From assembly GCA_036971615.1 (NCBI GenBank), contig JAYKKR010000026.1, positions 434,001 through 498,000 of the forward strand: a stretch of 64,000 nt of DNA, read 5' to 3'. The notes under the pieces are model-generated. The model made no database searches and had not been told where the DNA came from. It saw only the letters and a list, made by a program, of their open reading frames with translations. This DNA is from Amyloporia xantha (lineage: Eukaryota > Basidiomycota > Agaricomycetes > Polyporales > Adustoporiaceae). A program made the translations under genes and the position numbers. The stretch's first letter is position 1. Every line of letters begins with the position of its first letter. Of the stretch, positions 48,308 to 59,693 are shown piece after piece.

Positions 48308-49281
48308 TGTCGGAAAAATGGCATTTGGCTTATCAGGCCTTATGAAGCCATATGGACTTGTAAGGCCTGATCAGGCTTCAGCGACAGTCTGATAAGGTAC
48401 ATATCAGACCGAATAAAGGCATATCAGACGTCTGTGCGCGGAATGGATCGCGTGCACCGCGGGCCAGATGAGATGTTCGACGGGCGGACATCTCTCAGAC
48501 ATTTTCCGATAGGGAAGTCATTTTCTGACTACAGACTTTTGGTGTTTTCGGAATTTGAACATCCTGAAGAACGGCCTCTGATTGGCCAGTCAACCTATGT
48601 TCGGACCCAGAATCAATAGATTGTTCTCCTTTAGTTAATGTTATCAGCGATGGAAAATGTCCGGAAGGAGTTCGGCTTTCGAACAACAGATGTCGACTGC
48701 GGTGGTGGGGCCTTGACCGATCCACCTGAAATGTGACGATACTCCAACACTGCACCGACATGATATATACTTGGAGCACGGATTGCACAATAATGCCCGC
48801 GTAGCCCAGTAGATAGATCGTGTGTCACCGTTATTGTCATCTGAAGCTGTGTGTTCAATTCCGAGCAAATAAACTCTTCAATATTACAGTACTTACCATA
48901 GTGACTCGGCTGTAGCATCGTTGCGACATGTTTGTTACAAGAGCATCATATTCTAAAGTAATCTGTACAGAATGGTATATATGTGTCGTCAGAATGAACT
49001 TAGTAGTACAGATGTAATTGGTTGTAATAGCCTCTCTGTATGGCGCCGCAGTCGCCTGTGGTAACACCGCGGGCTCCTTGCAATTTTACAACCGCAGCTA
49101 ACGGAGCCTTATCAGGCAATGTAAGGCTCGGAATTCATATAAGGCTTGATAAGGCGGGTAAGGCCATATACGGCCTGGTCAGGACATATAGGTTCTTTCT
49201 TATGGTTGTAAGGGGGTGTAAATTCTGACGACCTTATACGCCCGTATACAGCCATATATCCCAGATCCGGTTTTTCCGACA
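48308..49281. mobile_element. Non-autonomous terminal-inverted-repeat DNA element, 974 bp
   Basis: Left end tgtcggaaaaatgg and right end ccggtttttccgaca form a perfect 11-bp inverted repeat (TGTCGGAAAAA), flanked on both sides by CAA (48305-48307 and 49282-49284), a likely 3-bp target duplication. Both ends carry clusters of AAGGC/GCCTT words, such as ttatcaggccttatgaagcc at the left and taaggcttgataaggcggg at the right, typical of subterminal transposase-binding repeats. No transposase frame is inside. A 3-bp duplication occurs in CACTA-type and Harbinger-type elements, but the tips do not read CACTA, so the superfamily is left open. Confidence 0.7.
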
Positions 49282-49608
49282 CAACAGTAGACTTGGAAGG
49301 AACATACGAGTGCTTTTCACTTTAGTACTGTCCAACTCGGAACCAGTATAATTGCGCAATTTCAATCCTCATCTGAGCCCACAACCCGAGAGTCACGGAT
49401 TGTATGACTACTAACGTCGACAACGAACATCAGTGGTCCAGAGGTCAGAATCTCTTAAACTACAGACGTCGACATCGTGAATCAAACTGTGGCTGAGAGT
49501 CCACTCCTGCCGTTCGAACTTCGGAGACAAGACCTGGTCTCCTGTGAGCAGAGTAGATATTTCCTTCAAACCTTCGCAGGCTCAGGATATAACAAGACCG
49601 TCAAACAG

Positions 49609-51112
49609 ATGGCATCGCAGTTGAAAGACGTTCTCCTGGTCGGCCTGGGCGCTGTCGGTGCAATCTGTGAGTGACATGAATGGTTTTCCGTGTCGCCCCA
49701 ATCATCATATTTCAACGCTTCCTGACTCCTAGACTCGCTCATCCTGAAGAGAAGCGGACAGGCTCGCGTGACCGTCGTGGCAAGGAGTAACTACGATGCG
49801 GTAAAAGGTGCGTATCCTCAGTGCAACAACTCTGTGGTCAAAGGACCGATCGCCCATCGAGGAAGCCCATGGGCTGCACATCAATAGCGGCAAGTATGGT
49901 GAGCATAAAGGATGGAGACCCGACCGATGTATGTTTTGATCTCATCAATTGTAACATGGTCTTCACTCATAAATACCCAGTGTTTCCATCGGTCGCACAA
50001 GCCCTCGATCGTCCATATGCATATGTCGTGGTCACCACGAAAGCGATACCAGAACTGATCAGGACCCCCGCACTGCTTGCACCTCTCCTGTCTGCGCCGT
50101 ACTCTGATCAGCACCCACAGCCGACCTATGTCCTCCTGCAAAATGGACTGAATGTCGAGGTGGATTTGTATCAGGCCTTGAAGAAACTCAACGCATCCGA
50201 GAAGCCCAGGATAATCAGCACAGCAGTATGGATTGGCACAGGGATGTCGAATGGTACCACAGTAGATCACAACGACTTCGTGAGTGCATGTGTTCCGTTG
50301 CAGCGCTGAAAGGTCTCACTGACCGTTCGCTCAATCTAGGATCGAGTCTCTCTGGGTGTCTATCGTCCATCGGCAACGACCTCAATCAACACTCCGGAGG
50401 AGCAAGCCCTTCTGGAGGGATTCTCTAGTATTCTGTCTGCAGGCGGGAGCCACACGACGATTGTGCCCGAGATCCAGCGGGTAAAGTACACGAAGAACTT
50501 CTGGAACGCCGGCCTGGGGGTGACCGCCGCCCTGTCTCGCCATCCTCTCCCCGCCATATTCCGACCACCGCACCTGGAGCCCGGTGCCCCGTCGTCGCAG
50601 ACCCTATCCGAGTCGCCAGACGCATCGACAGCGAACACCGCCGACGATCCCCAAACTCCATCCGCCGCCGCGACGGCCGCGATCCCCAGCGCGTCTCCTG
50701 CCATTGGCGCGTACACCATCCCGCTCCTGTACGACGCGATGACCGAGATCTACGACCTGGGCACGGCGCTCTTCCCGCCGACGGATGCGGGCCCCGGATT
50801 AGATCCGGACATTGTGCTGAAGACGCTGACGAATACGGCGCGCCTGCATGCGAGCCCGGACTCAAAGCATCGTGCGAGCACGCTGGTGGATGTTGAGAGC
50901 GGGCGTCCGACGGAGGTGGAAGTCATCATCGGGGAGCTGGTCAGGATGGGCAGGCAGAGGGGCGTCGCCATGCCTGTGAGTGATTTCTGGAGTACGGTAG
51001 TCACATGTCAGCTAATACTGCGACGTAGCGCATCGAGACACTCTATGCGTTGTTGCTTATCGTCCAAAACCAGCTCTTGCGCCAATATCACGAGAAGAGG
51101 GCGTCGCTGTGA
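49609..51112 (+). CDS. Ketopantoate reductase-like protein (ApbA/PanE family)
   Basis: Begins MASQLKDVLLVGLGAVGAIY, a Rossmann NADP site (GxGAVG) interrupted by an intron after Ile. It continues LILKRSGQARVTVVARSNYD, GLHINSGKYGEHKGWRPDR, YAYVVVTTKAIPE, YVLLQNGLNVEVD and, in the C-terminal helical domain, STLVDVESGRPTEVEVIIGE, ending QNQLLRQYHEKRASL at TGA 51110-51112. The family reduces 2-dehydropantoate to pantoate for coenzyme A synthesis, but fungi carry several paralogs of uncertain substrate. Introns: 49668-49733, about 49800-49842, 49931-49979, 50280-50339 and 50975-51029. A low-complexity Ala/Pro/Ser insertion around 50560-50700 lengthens the region between the domains. An upstream in-frame ATG at 49477 exists but is not needed. 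Confidence 0.82.
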
Positions 51113-52554
51113 CCCACGACCATCTAGACGGGGAAGAAACTAGAAGAGAGGCTGTGTATATGACCAGTCTGTCTGACAATAAGCACAGTAAAAGCGCAAT
51201 GTACGGATATCTTAGCAGGACTACGCGAATTTCATGATCAACCCCGAGGATCTATAACTCTCCAAGCCAACTCCATGGTTGTGATAAGCGGTTTATCTAT
51301 CCACTGCCTCTTACGGTCTACGCTTTGGGAAACTCTAGATCATCATCCAGATATAATTCTAGGTCAACTCCGAAGGTCCATGATAGTCCCACAAAATGTG
51401 CTAATGGAGAATACTCTGTGTGCGTTCAAGGCATTGCGATTGCTCGGGATGAGCGTAACGAAGAAGTTCGGTACGCACCAATGCAGTCGGCGGCTATATT
51501 GCAATGCATCAGCTTATCCTCCTGAGTCGTGGAATTTCACCGGCGAAGCTTGAGCTGTCTTGCCTATTCTCGAGATCTCTTCAGCGAGCCGTCCTCTTCT
51601 GTCCTCAGAGAAGTTTTCGTCCTGTTTGAAGCGCAAGTCCTGGTACACGCAGGATTCAGCCCACGCTGCACCTATCCCGGGCTCCATGGGACCCAGGCAG
51701 CATGCTCCGTTTGTCAGCCCCCTTCAAGCTGTCGCTAGGGTTCTGAGTTCAAGGCGGTTCGGTTCATCCAATGAACGTTCCTCTTTGGCCCAACGGGGAT
51801 ATTTGCAAGCAGCAGACACGCTTGATCTGTCTGGTGACTTCTTCGTGTCACAGAGCTGTCGAGCTATAACTCTCAAATGGCGCGTTGACCTGCTGATAGC
51901 AACATCTGTTGAATCGAAGGTAGTTCACGACATGCCACCAACATCCCGCATACCCCCGTTTGCACTTTGACATGCTGTCGACGGGTGTCTCTGTGGTCGA
52001 TGGAATTGATGTACATGTTGTGCGTCGCCGCTGACATCAGGCAAACCCCTTTATGTCTTGATCAGTCTGCTCGCAATTCATTCAAGGGCAATCGTGAACC
52101 ATCCGCCGAAACGTGCGCACCTGTTACCGAAAGTCATTGGGTGCGATCAACTTCTTGCCAATATGTCTGGCTATATCAGAGATGTATGCCCATGGTCTGT
52201 CCATCAGCCAAGGGCACATCTCAAGCAGAGTTTATGGATTTATATCGTCCACAGTTACCGGTGACCGAGAAAAGATCAGCCACTTCTGTACGGTGTGCAC
52301 CGTAAGGTACAGTCCAACGTGGTGGAAGGCTCGTCAAGTCATGGATTTCCGATGGGCGCATGTCCAGCAGACTTCTGACCTAGGGGATGGAGACCTGTCA
52401 TCTATGTATAGGTCTCAGAGTCGTTCGGCAGCGGCGGTTCCCAAGTACCCTCCGGCCTGACTTGCAGGTCTCGGAACGTACATAAGCCCGCTGTCCCCAG
52501 TCAGTCTACTCATCCTCTCTCTCTACCTTCATTGTTCATAACGCAGAACAGAAC
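51113..52554. other. Gene-poor stretch with possible gene relics
   Basis: No intact gene. Minus-strand fragments near 52150-52200 read PWLMDRPWAYISDIARHIGK, which looks protein-like, but stops and frame changes surround it and I do not recognise a family. Plus-strand frames (51275-51553, 51560-51970, 51967-52305) overlap each other without splice logic. Confidence 0.4.
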
Positions 52555-52875
52555 ATGCACCTTAGTTTCACCACCCTCATCCTAGCCGCAGTTTCACCAC
52601 CCTCATCCTAGCCGTGCTCGCTCCCATGCTCGCCCTCGGGGCCAGAGCAGGCGCAGTTCGGGTTGCAGCTGCTGAGCTCGAAGCGAGTAAGTCCCCGAGA
52701 AACGGTGTCCCTTCTACCCGCACACCGTCCTGACCACTCTAATGGCTCAGGTACCGCAGCAGTAGAACCTCGTGAGTCTTCCGGTCTGTGGATCCTGATG
52801 ATTGAAGATCACAACAGACATTTAGCTTCCGGGGATGTGCTGCCCATCTCCGTGTCTTTCCATTACGGGAAGTGA
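52555..52875 (+). pseudogene. Small secreted protein with a signal peptide split by a 26-bp tandem duplication
   Basis: From ATG at 52555 the frame gives MHLSFTTLILA and then hits a stop. The cause is visible: 26 bases starting agtttcaccaccctcatcct at 52564 are repeated at once from 52590. Without the second copy the frame would run through a standard hydrophobic signal peptide into VLAPMLALGARAGAVRVAAA, reach a gtaagt donor near 52686, and splice (acceptor near 52750) to a short acidic second exon ending at 52875. The predicted mature part is about 60 residues without cysteines. It is a recent break, an assembly or sequencing slip, or a gene that uses another start. I recognise no family. 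Confidence 0.5.
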
Positions 52876-53312
52876 CTGCGATCGTCACGGTGAGCATCTT
52901 CCAGGTCGCTGTGCTGAGGTAGAACTCACACTGCGATTTGCAGGCCGGCGGAAGTCACGGCGGGAGCAACTGCTTTTATTGTGATCGGCGAGGGGAGTCA
53001 TTGAGGTGGGGCAGAATTCTGGTTAGCTCCGTGGTAGGATAACCAGCTTTGTAGAACAGACAATGGTAAATACATGTTTTTAAAGTCTAGACAGACTTAC
53101 CACGTAAACGCTCGAGCGGGTCACGATCGATCGCAGCGGTGCAGCCTCTTCCAGCACCAGCGACGGGCGACGCGTCAACACATAGGCGCGTCCAGCATAC
53201 AACTGCACCGTCGATTCGCACCCACAAAATCATACCTTACACAGCCGAATCCCTACTACGCATCTAACTACTGAAATTTAATTCTGCACGGGCGCCCGCA
53301 TGCTCAACGCAA
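52876..53312. other. Intergenic sequence
   Basis: No gene supported. A 66-codon frame at 53074-53274 has no features of a real protein. Confidence 0.45.
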
Positions 53313-54372
53313 CTAACCCTCCGTCTTCCCACCTACCGCTCTCTGTATATTCTCCGCCTCGTCCGCCCACACCGGCCGCCGCAGGCGGAACCCATCGCCC
53401 GTGCGCGCGTACGAGATATCGCCCAAGCGCCCGACGGGACGCAGCCGCGCAGCGTCGACGGTGCCCTTCGGCGTGAGCATGTCGTTCCTGATGTGTATGT
53501 GCTTCACGTGCGCGATGATCATCGTCGTCGTGTTCGCGCCCGTCTCCGGGTGTGTGATCTCGATGGTCTGGTGGAGCTACATGGGGGCGAGTGGACGGGC
53601 AGGCCGTGAGTGGGAGGGATCGTGGATCGTGGACGCGGCACGTACCTCGCATTCCATGCTGAATGCGCTTTCTTTGACGCGGGCGGGCTTAACGTGGACG
53701 CTCGGCGCGCGCGTGAGGCCGCTGATTGGCCATTCGCTCACGGTAGCGGGCGCGTCGACCGAACAAACATTTGCAGCTTCGATCCAGGGCTCGCTAATGA
53801 TGTTCACGGTGAAGCCCTTGGTTGCTTTGATGTTGGCCGTGGTGTCTTTGACCCCGGCGGGCCCATTATTGCTGCAGCAGATCGAGATGAGGGGCGGGCT
53901 GTGGGTGACCTGGGCAGTTGGCGCGTTAGAGACGCAATTGCGGTGGTTCATTGAGGCATACCATATTGAACCAGCTGTGCGTGATAGAATGTAGGTCGAG
54001 GCGGGTCATAGCTGGGATAGACGCGGCATACCTGAACGGAGACAGGTTCTCCACACCCTCCTCAGAGATAGTAGAGACGAATGCAATCGGTCGCGGTACG
54101 ATCCCGCTGATCATCAGGGCATACAGCTGCCTACGATGACGATCTCAGCGGGCCATCCCTGATCATGACTGCCAATGCGGGGATACACACTTGGGATCTT
54201 CCTTAGCTGTATCTACCACCTTCCAGCCTTCACTCTCGCCCTCCATCCACGCACGACCATCGGGCGTATCTTCAACCTTCTGCCCGTACGTCCATTGTGG
54301 ATGGGGTGAGAGCGTGTGTTGGAAATTGAAGGACCGGTCGAAGGGCGGAATGTCGGGATTTGTTTGTGCCAT
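53313..54372 (-). CDS. Flavin-reductase-like FMN-binding domain protein
   Basis: Start at 54372 (MAQTNPDIPPFDRSF). Exon 1 ends KVVDTAKEDP; after a 60-bp intron comes RQLYALMISGIVPRPIAFVS, with STISEEGVENLSPF leading by a split codon to SWFNM, then PPLISICCSNN, KDTTANIKATKGFTVNIISE and ISGLTRAPSVHVKPARVKES. The last exon begins LHQTIEITHPETG and ends at 53313. The LMISGIVPRPIAFVST and NLSPFSWFN pattern is characteristic of flavin-reductase-like FMN-binding split-barrel proteins, which bind FMN and often act with flavin-dependent oxygenases; the reaction here is unknown. Length about 265 residues, normal for the family. Four introns, all with GT-AG ends. Confidence 0.82.
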
Positions 54373-55412
54373 CTCCGTGTGGGACCAGTGGGACGTGCAG
54401 CGGCTGCAGCCTCTCACAATCGCGGAAGCAGATCAGATACAAAGTATGAGACGCCCGCCGCCATCACTAGTGCGAGCCTTCCTTAAAGTGTTCACAAATT
54501 CAATGGCTTCCGTTTAGCGACAACGTCGTAGCTCTAAAGACCTCACTGGAGCTTCATATCGTCCATCGGAACCCGCAAGGCTTCTCACGCAGGTAAATAC
54601 GCGACACCGTTGTTGTCTACTATTGACGATATGTGGTGACTACGATATGATGAAGCCTCTGAGAGGGCATATAAGCACATTCAAGACTCGGATGCCCAAT
54701 TGCTGCCGCTGGCGTACCTACGACGTGTCAGTACCACAGACTCGAGTATAGTCCCGGTCACTATTCGCGCTAGAGTGAAGGCAGGTCGTGCTTACTATAT
54801 TCAAGTGGCCTCTTCGAGGGCTGTAGCTTTTATTGGGTTACGTCACGTCCGCGTGACAAGCGCGTTCAGTCACGCGTCTCCACAAGTACCTCAGATACGT
54901 TCTTGCCCCGTGAAGCATAACTATGGCATTTTCAGCCAATCGCAAGGCTCCGTTTTACGATTTTCATCATATTCGGAACTTTGAACATTGTATGAAACGT
55001 CCGTTACGCCGTCCAATCTTCGTCTAATTTCACTGGCAGTGTCACGAAATTACCAGTAGGCATTCGTCGTATGTATAGCTTCGAAACGTGTTCAGGCCCA
55101 ATTCGCTCAAAGATTGCCAGATGCGAGTCATGCGACTGGTTATTTATAGATTGTGTACTGTGTAAGAGCATCCGCCCATTCACATGGCTGCTTGCTGCGG
55201 ATTAAATAACTCTCCGTCAACAGCTGCTTATATATGTGTGCTGTTCGCTTACATACCGATACGTTTTGGGGAGAATCGTCAAGCAACGTGTTGCCAACCA
55301 CTGGCGTGATGTTTTCTCTTCCATTCACACCCTGATATACTGATAACAGGACTAAGTCCTTGCTAAATAGGCTGTATGTCATGTAGGTCTTTCCTCGATT
55401 CATCCCACTGCC
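54373..55412. other. Intergenic sequence
   Basis: No gene supported. Frames at 54700-54984 and 55140-55403 have neither family motifs nor splice support. The region contains the divergent promoters of the flavin-reductase-like and F-box-like genes. Confidence 0.45.
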
Positions 55413-56728
55413 ATGGTTCAGTCACTTCCCCCTGAAACAACAGATAGAGTCATTGACTTCCTCTGGGATGACCCTGTCTCTCTGTCTAGTTGCGCGCGCG
55501 TCGCTCGTTCCTGGCATGATAGCAGTCGGTATCATCTGTTCCAAATATTGCAGATTCGGGACCGATCAGCCTTCAACTCGCTGCGCACTCTAGTGACCCA
55601 CGGTTCGAAAACAAGAGCATACTTGAAGCTCACTCGCGAGCTGAGTATAGTCGATAACCAAGACGGACTGGATCATTATGGACATGTAGTGCCACAGATA
55701 TTTGGTCCGCACATGCCTTCGGTCCACACGCTATCGTTCAGGAACTCAGCCTGGAATAAGCGGACCCCTCTACACCGCACATTCTTTGACTGTCTCCCCA
55801 TGTTCAGGAATGTGACACGACTCAAACTGTACAATTGCGTTTTCCGGGCCTACAGGGACTTTCAACGACTGATTTGCGGGCTTCCACAGCTTGCTGATCT
55901 TCATATTCGCGACACCGTTCCAGGGACCGGTTCCATACAGTCCGTCATGCCGGGTATCTCCTCTACCGGAGACAAATTGCGGCTCGCTTTGCTCGAGATA
56001 GAGTCGATGAGTTCAGATGAACTTAATGAGCTATTTCACTGGCTTGTGTTGACCCCATGCGGTCAGGAGAGCACGGTCCATACACTCCGCGTGCGGCCTC
56101 GCTTCCGCGAAGAATTTGACTGGCATCCATCCTTGGATTGCTTTCTTCAGTCTCTGGGTTCGTCTCTTCAACATGTGGAAATTCCTATTCTCTACAATGG
56201 TGAATGAATATTAGTGTTGTATATCGTTAGTTAAAAGTTGACAAAATGTCTACCCCAGAAAATCAAGGTGGACTGCAAAAGAACACGGCGTTGATTTCAT
56301 CCGTGCTATCGTATCCTTTCCTAGAGCCTTGGCAGCAGGCTTGGACTCGAATAGCCACAAGCATTGAGGCGCTCACTTCACCCCACCTTCGTCGCTTCGA
56401 TATTCAGTTTTTTATTGTTGTAGATCCTCATTTTATGAGTCTTGACGATGCTTTCATGGAAGTGAGTCAGATCAAGGACCGGATACCGATAAACGAATTT
56501 CTATCGCGGCCCTCTCTGCGTCTCCTGGAGGAAGTCGGTGTTCATGAGCACTGGCAGGTCTCAGAATCCGTTGCACTGTCAGAAGTCGAGCGTTTACAAC
56601 ACGCAATCGACACATTTCTGAAAGGTTTAAACTGGCACTCGCGTGGAATTCTGAAGACTTCGCATGTAACTCACGTTTTTCCTTCGATTCCTCCCGCCGA
56701 GCCCTCTTCAGACTCAGCATTACTGTAG
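55413..56728 (+). CDS. F-box-like protein
   Basis: The N terminus MVQSLPPETTDRVIDFLWDD followed by SLSSCARVARSWHDSSRYHL is the usual Agaricomycete F-box-like start: a LPPE..D.IIDFL helix, then C..V...W. The rest has loosely spaced leucine-rich segments (NVTRLKLYNCVFRAYRDFQR, LPQLADLHIRDT, SLQHVEIPIL). One intron (56200 to about 56260, gtgaat to ccccag) joins YNG to ENQGGLQKNTALISSVLSYP, and the second exon includes SIEALTSPHLRRFDIQFFI. The product is about 418 residues and would recruit unknown substrates to an SCF ubiquitin ligase if the F-box is functional. Mushroom genomes carry hundreds of such genes, so orthology cannot be assigned. Confidence 0.75.
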
Positions 56729-57708
56729 AACCATCGAAGGCATGTTTTCTAGTTTGCAAATGACTTACTCTCTGCTAATTGCTCAACGGTGTACAGACTC
56801 AGTGTTGCACCGGAGCGTCTCTTTCAGTTATTCATCGGCACGACCTATTGCAAGCGGTATCGTCGCTGTCAAGTTGCCGAACTCCTAGCGGCTGTTTTCT
56901 TGTTCACACACCCATTACCGGTGTATCACGCCTTCTAAGGACTTTCAGAATCCACTTTCATGATCAATCTCTGTTCTCGCGGCAGCTCTGCTATGGCAAG
57001 CGCCACGAGACTCGGGGATCGTCTCAACTGGCGCGCTGATGTCCTACCCACCGCTTAGCATCAGAGTGGACTAGAGGTACTATGACACCACCAGGGGGCG
57101 AGTCTCAGATATACATTGTCCACATACACTCTCCGTCCTCGCTCATACACATTATACTTCTCTACTTTTAATGCTGTCCAATTGGCCATGGAATTTGTGG
57201 TGAGGCAACCTCAGGCTTGACTTGAAAAACGATGTATTTGTATACTGGAGCATGGGAGCGCCATACACTGCTCCGCTATGGAGCTACTTAGGGATCGTTA
57301 TTTCGGGCACAATCTAGACGTTATAGGTACAAATGATGAGGGATTGTATATGAGGCGGAAGACAATGGCACTGAAGACATCACTGAGTCGTAAACGATAT
57401 AATGTAAGCAATGGTGCAGAGCGCACATATGAAGTCAACCGCCGGTCGAGTGTAAGATTTGAAACCCGATAACAAAATATGGGAGCAAAACGGGTTCGAG
57501 GAAACAAGAACAAGTTGTGTACAGGAATTGTTATAGCCGGTGCAACTAAGGGAGAAGAATACGAGCCGATAGTACGGATAATACGATACTCTGAATGTGC
57601 GCAAGGACCATATAGCGGCCGACTTCGAGGATGACGCTGCTGACCGGAAACGAACTTGAGACTCTGTCACTCGTCCATTATCTATCTGTTAGTTGGTGGT
57701 ACGATGCA
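56729..57708. other. Intergenic sequence
   Basis: No gene supported. The 3' flank of the F-box gene and the 3' flank of the DUF7918-like gene converge here. Short frames at 56779-57039 and 57278-57472 lack recognisable features. Confidence 0.45.
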
Positions 57709-59324
57709 TCAGTCACTGTCTATGGTCAAATCAATATCGACACTGCTCTCCCGCCGCCGCCTTTTCTTCGCTGCAGGAGACCGTTCGCTCTTGATGTGAC
57801 GTCGACCCTTGTTTTCTTCGATCCGCAGGTCACAATCGAGCATCTCAACCTTTGCCTTTGCGGCTTCTGCCTTATACTCATACAGCTTCCTTTTTGTGTG
57901 AGCAACCTCGCGCTTGATCTGTAAGGCCTAGATGCGCAAATTCCATTCAACAGCAATTCGAAACAGTATAATAGAAAGACAGCATCACCCTCAGTTCCTG
58001 GTCTCCGCTCGAAAGGGGTGTGGAAATGCCCGGACTGCTAGAACTGGATGCGTTGGACCAGTTTTGGACGTATCGTTGCTCATCACGGCGAGGGGCCACA
58101 GCGTGCTTGCCTTGGGGTCTTTGCGGAGAATTGTGTGGCGATTCCACAGGCGACCGATGCTCAGGAGGATGAGAAGCAGAAGGCAGTGCACCGTCCGTGT
58201 TTTTATTCTTCGCCGTACGAGGACGAGCGGCTGCCCTACGTTCTTCTTGCGGTGCGGGGGTATTTACGGCTAATGAGGAATGAGCATGCTGCACTGGTTG
58301 ATCCGTTCTACCACGCTGATTAGGGGCATCACTTGCATTGGGTTGCATAAAACGAGTAGAACGCCTCAGAGATGGTGCAGGCTGGGGTTCGCTGCAACGC
58401 TCAGGGCGATCCCTTTTAGATAGTGCCGTCCTCTGCGGCTGTCTTCGTCTTGTGACGGAACGCGTAGTTTTCCGAGAAGGCCCAGTGCGCTTCGATGGTC
58501 CCTCACCTGTGCGAGACAGTATTGTTTGCAGTTTCTCTAAAGGCCTTGATCAATCGCTTCCCAGTTCAACATTTATTGACGAACCTCTGGATTGGTAAAG
58601 AAAGCGGAAAACGGCCCATGGGCTATCTTCGTGGCCGATCTGCTGCCATTCTTTCGGGGGAGGAATCCAAGGATGGCCACACGGTATATTCACGCTCTCA
58701 CTAAGTCTATTTTGGCATGATATAAGTCAAGCGAAGCAGGATTCAAACATGAATCAACGCTACTTACATGCCCTCTACTTCATCAGCGTCATTATTGTGG
58801 GAGATGTGGGACCCGGACCTGGTCACCCTCACACGATAAATGCGTAGCTCAAGAGTTCCAATAACACTGGGATCAACTTCTGACGTGTCACACCCGTTCT
58901 CATCTGCAAAATGATGCACCGGTCAGACCAAATGAATCTTGACGAAGGATGACAGCATTCTCGACACCTTCACGCGGCACCTTCAGAAATCGATACGGTC
59001 TTAGCTCAGTTTCGGAAATGCAGAGGCCTCTGTCATAACCCTCTTGGCCTGCCACACAATGTACCATCTCCAGTTTGTGCCCATCGAAGGTCGGTTGTAT
59101 GGTAATGGCTGTTGGTAGATCATTACGGTACTCGTAAAGAAATTCCTACTCAAATGTATGGTCAGGAAGTATTCAATCGACACCCTGAGGAGACTTACTT
59201 CGCCTTCGTCACCTTGAACATATGCTGTCACGATTTTCTCCGCATGCACTTTGACACGATGTTCCTGCAAATCTTTCCCAGCGCCGCTAACAAGGCCGAC
59301 AGTAACGTCGCGGCACGTAGGCAT
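57709..59324 (-). CDS. DUF7918-like protein of unknown function
   Basis: I chose the start at 59324 (MPTCRDVTVGLVSGAGKDLQ); an in-frame ATG at 59357 would add 11 residues. After a 53-bp intron, EFLYEYRNDLPTAITIQPTF and GHKLEMVHCVAGQEGYDRG follow, then GTLELRIYRVRVTRS and NIPCGHPWIPPPKEWQQIGH. A long basic, Ser/Pro/Arg-rich disordered stretch comes next. The last exon, read through a gtgatg donor, gives IKREVAHTKRKLYEYKAEAA (coiled coil), KKRRRRESSVDIDLTIDSD and a stop. An N-terminal beta domain, the GTLELRIYRV strand and the acidic end resemble the DUF7918 family of mushrooms. KKRRRR suggests nuclear location. The IDLTIDSD end looks like a SUMO-interacting motif; that is inference. Confidence 0.6.
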
Positions 59325-59693
59325 GCTTTTGAGGGCCCAACTTGAAGAAAGCGACAAATCAAAGACAAAGTTGCATCCTAATGGCTGGATATTTAGTGGT
59401 TATGCAATTGTGCAACTCGTTCTGTGTTCAACACTGAGCGTCAATGTTGAACGATGAATGTCAACATCTACCATCACACGATCAAGTGACCACACGGTCA
59501 ACGACGATCTGCGATGATCAACGACAGTCAAAAATCATTGAACGCAGCTGATCGTGGATCTCACTGCGAGCGTTGTATATAGAGTACATGAAGTTGGAAG
59601 ATACACTCACGCCAAACAGAACAACAACTGGGGGTAGAAACGAGCCAGCGTCCGCGCATAGAAAGAAGGACATCATGCAAAATAACCCACACC

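Noticed and set aside
48792..48860. tRNA-like A-box (tagcccagtagat) and B-box-like (tgttcaattcc) words
   Set aside because: No acceptor-stem or T-arm pairing, so not a tRNA; a SINE is possible, but it lies within the TIR element and nothing else supports it.
53401..53994. 197-codon plus-strand frame with hydrophobic segments
   Set aside because: It is antisense to the flavin-reductase-like gene, which has clear family motifs.
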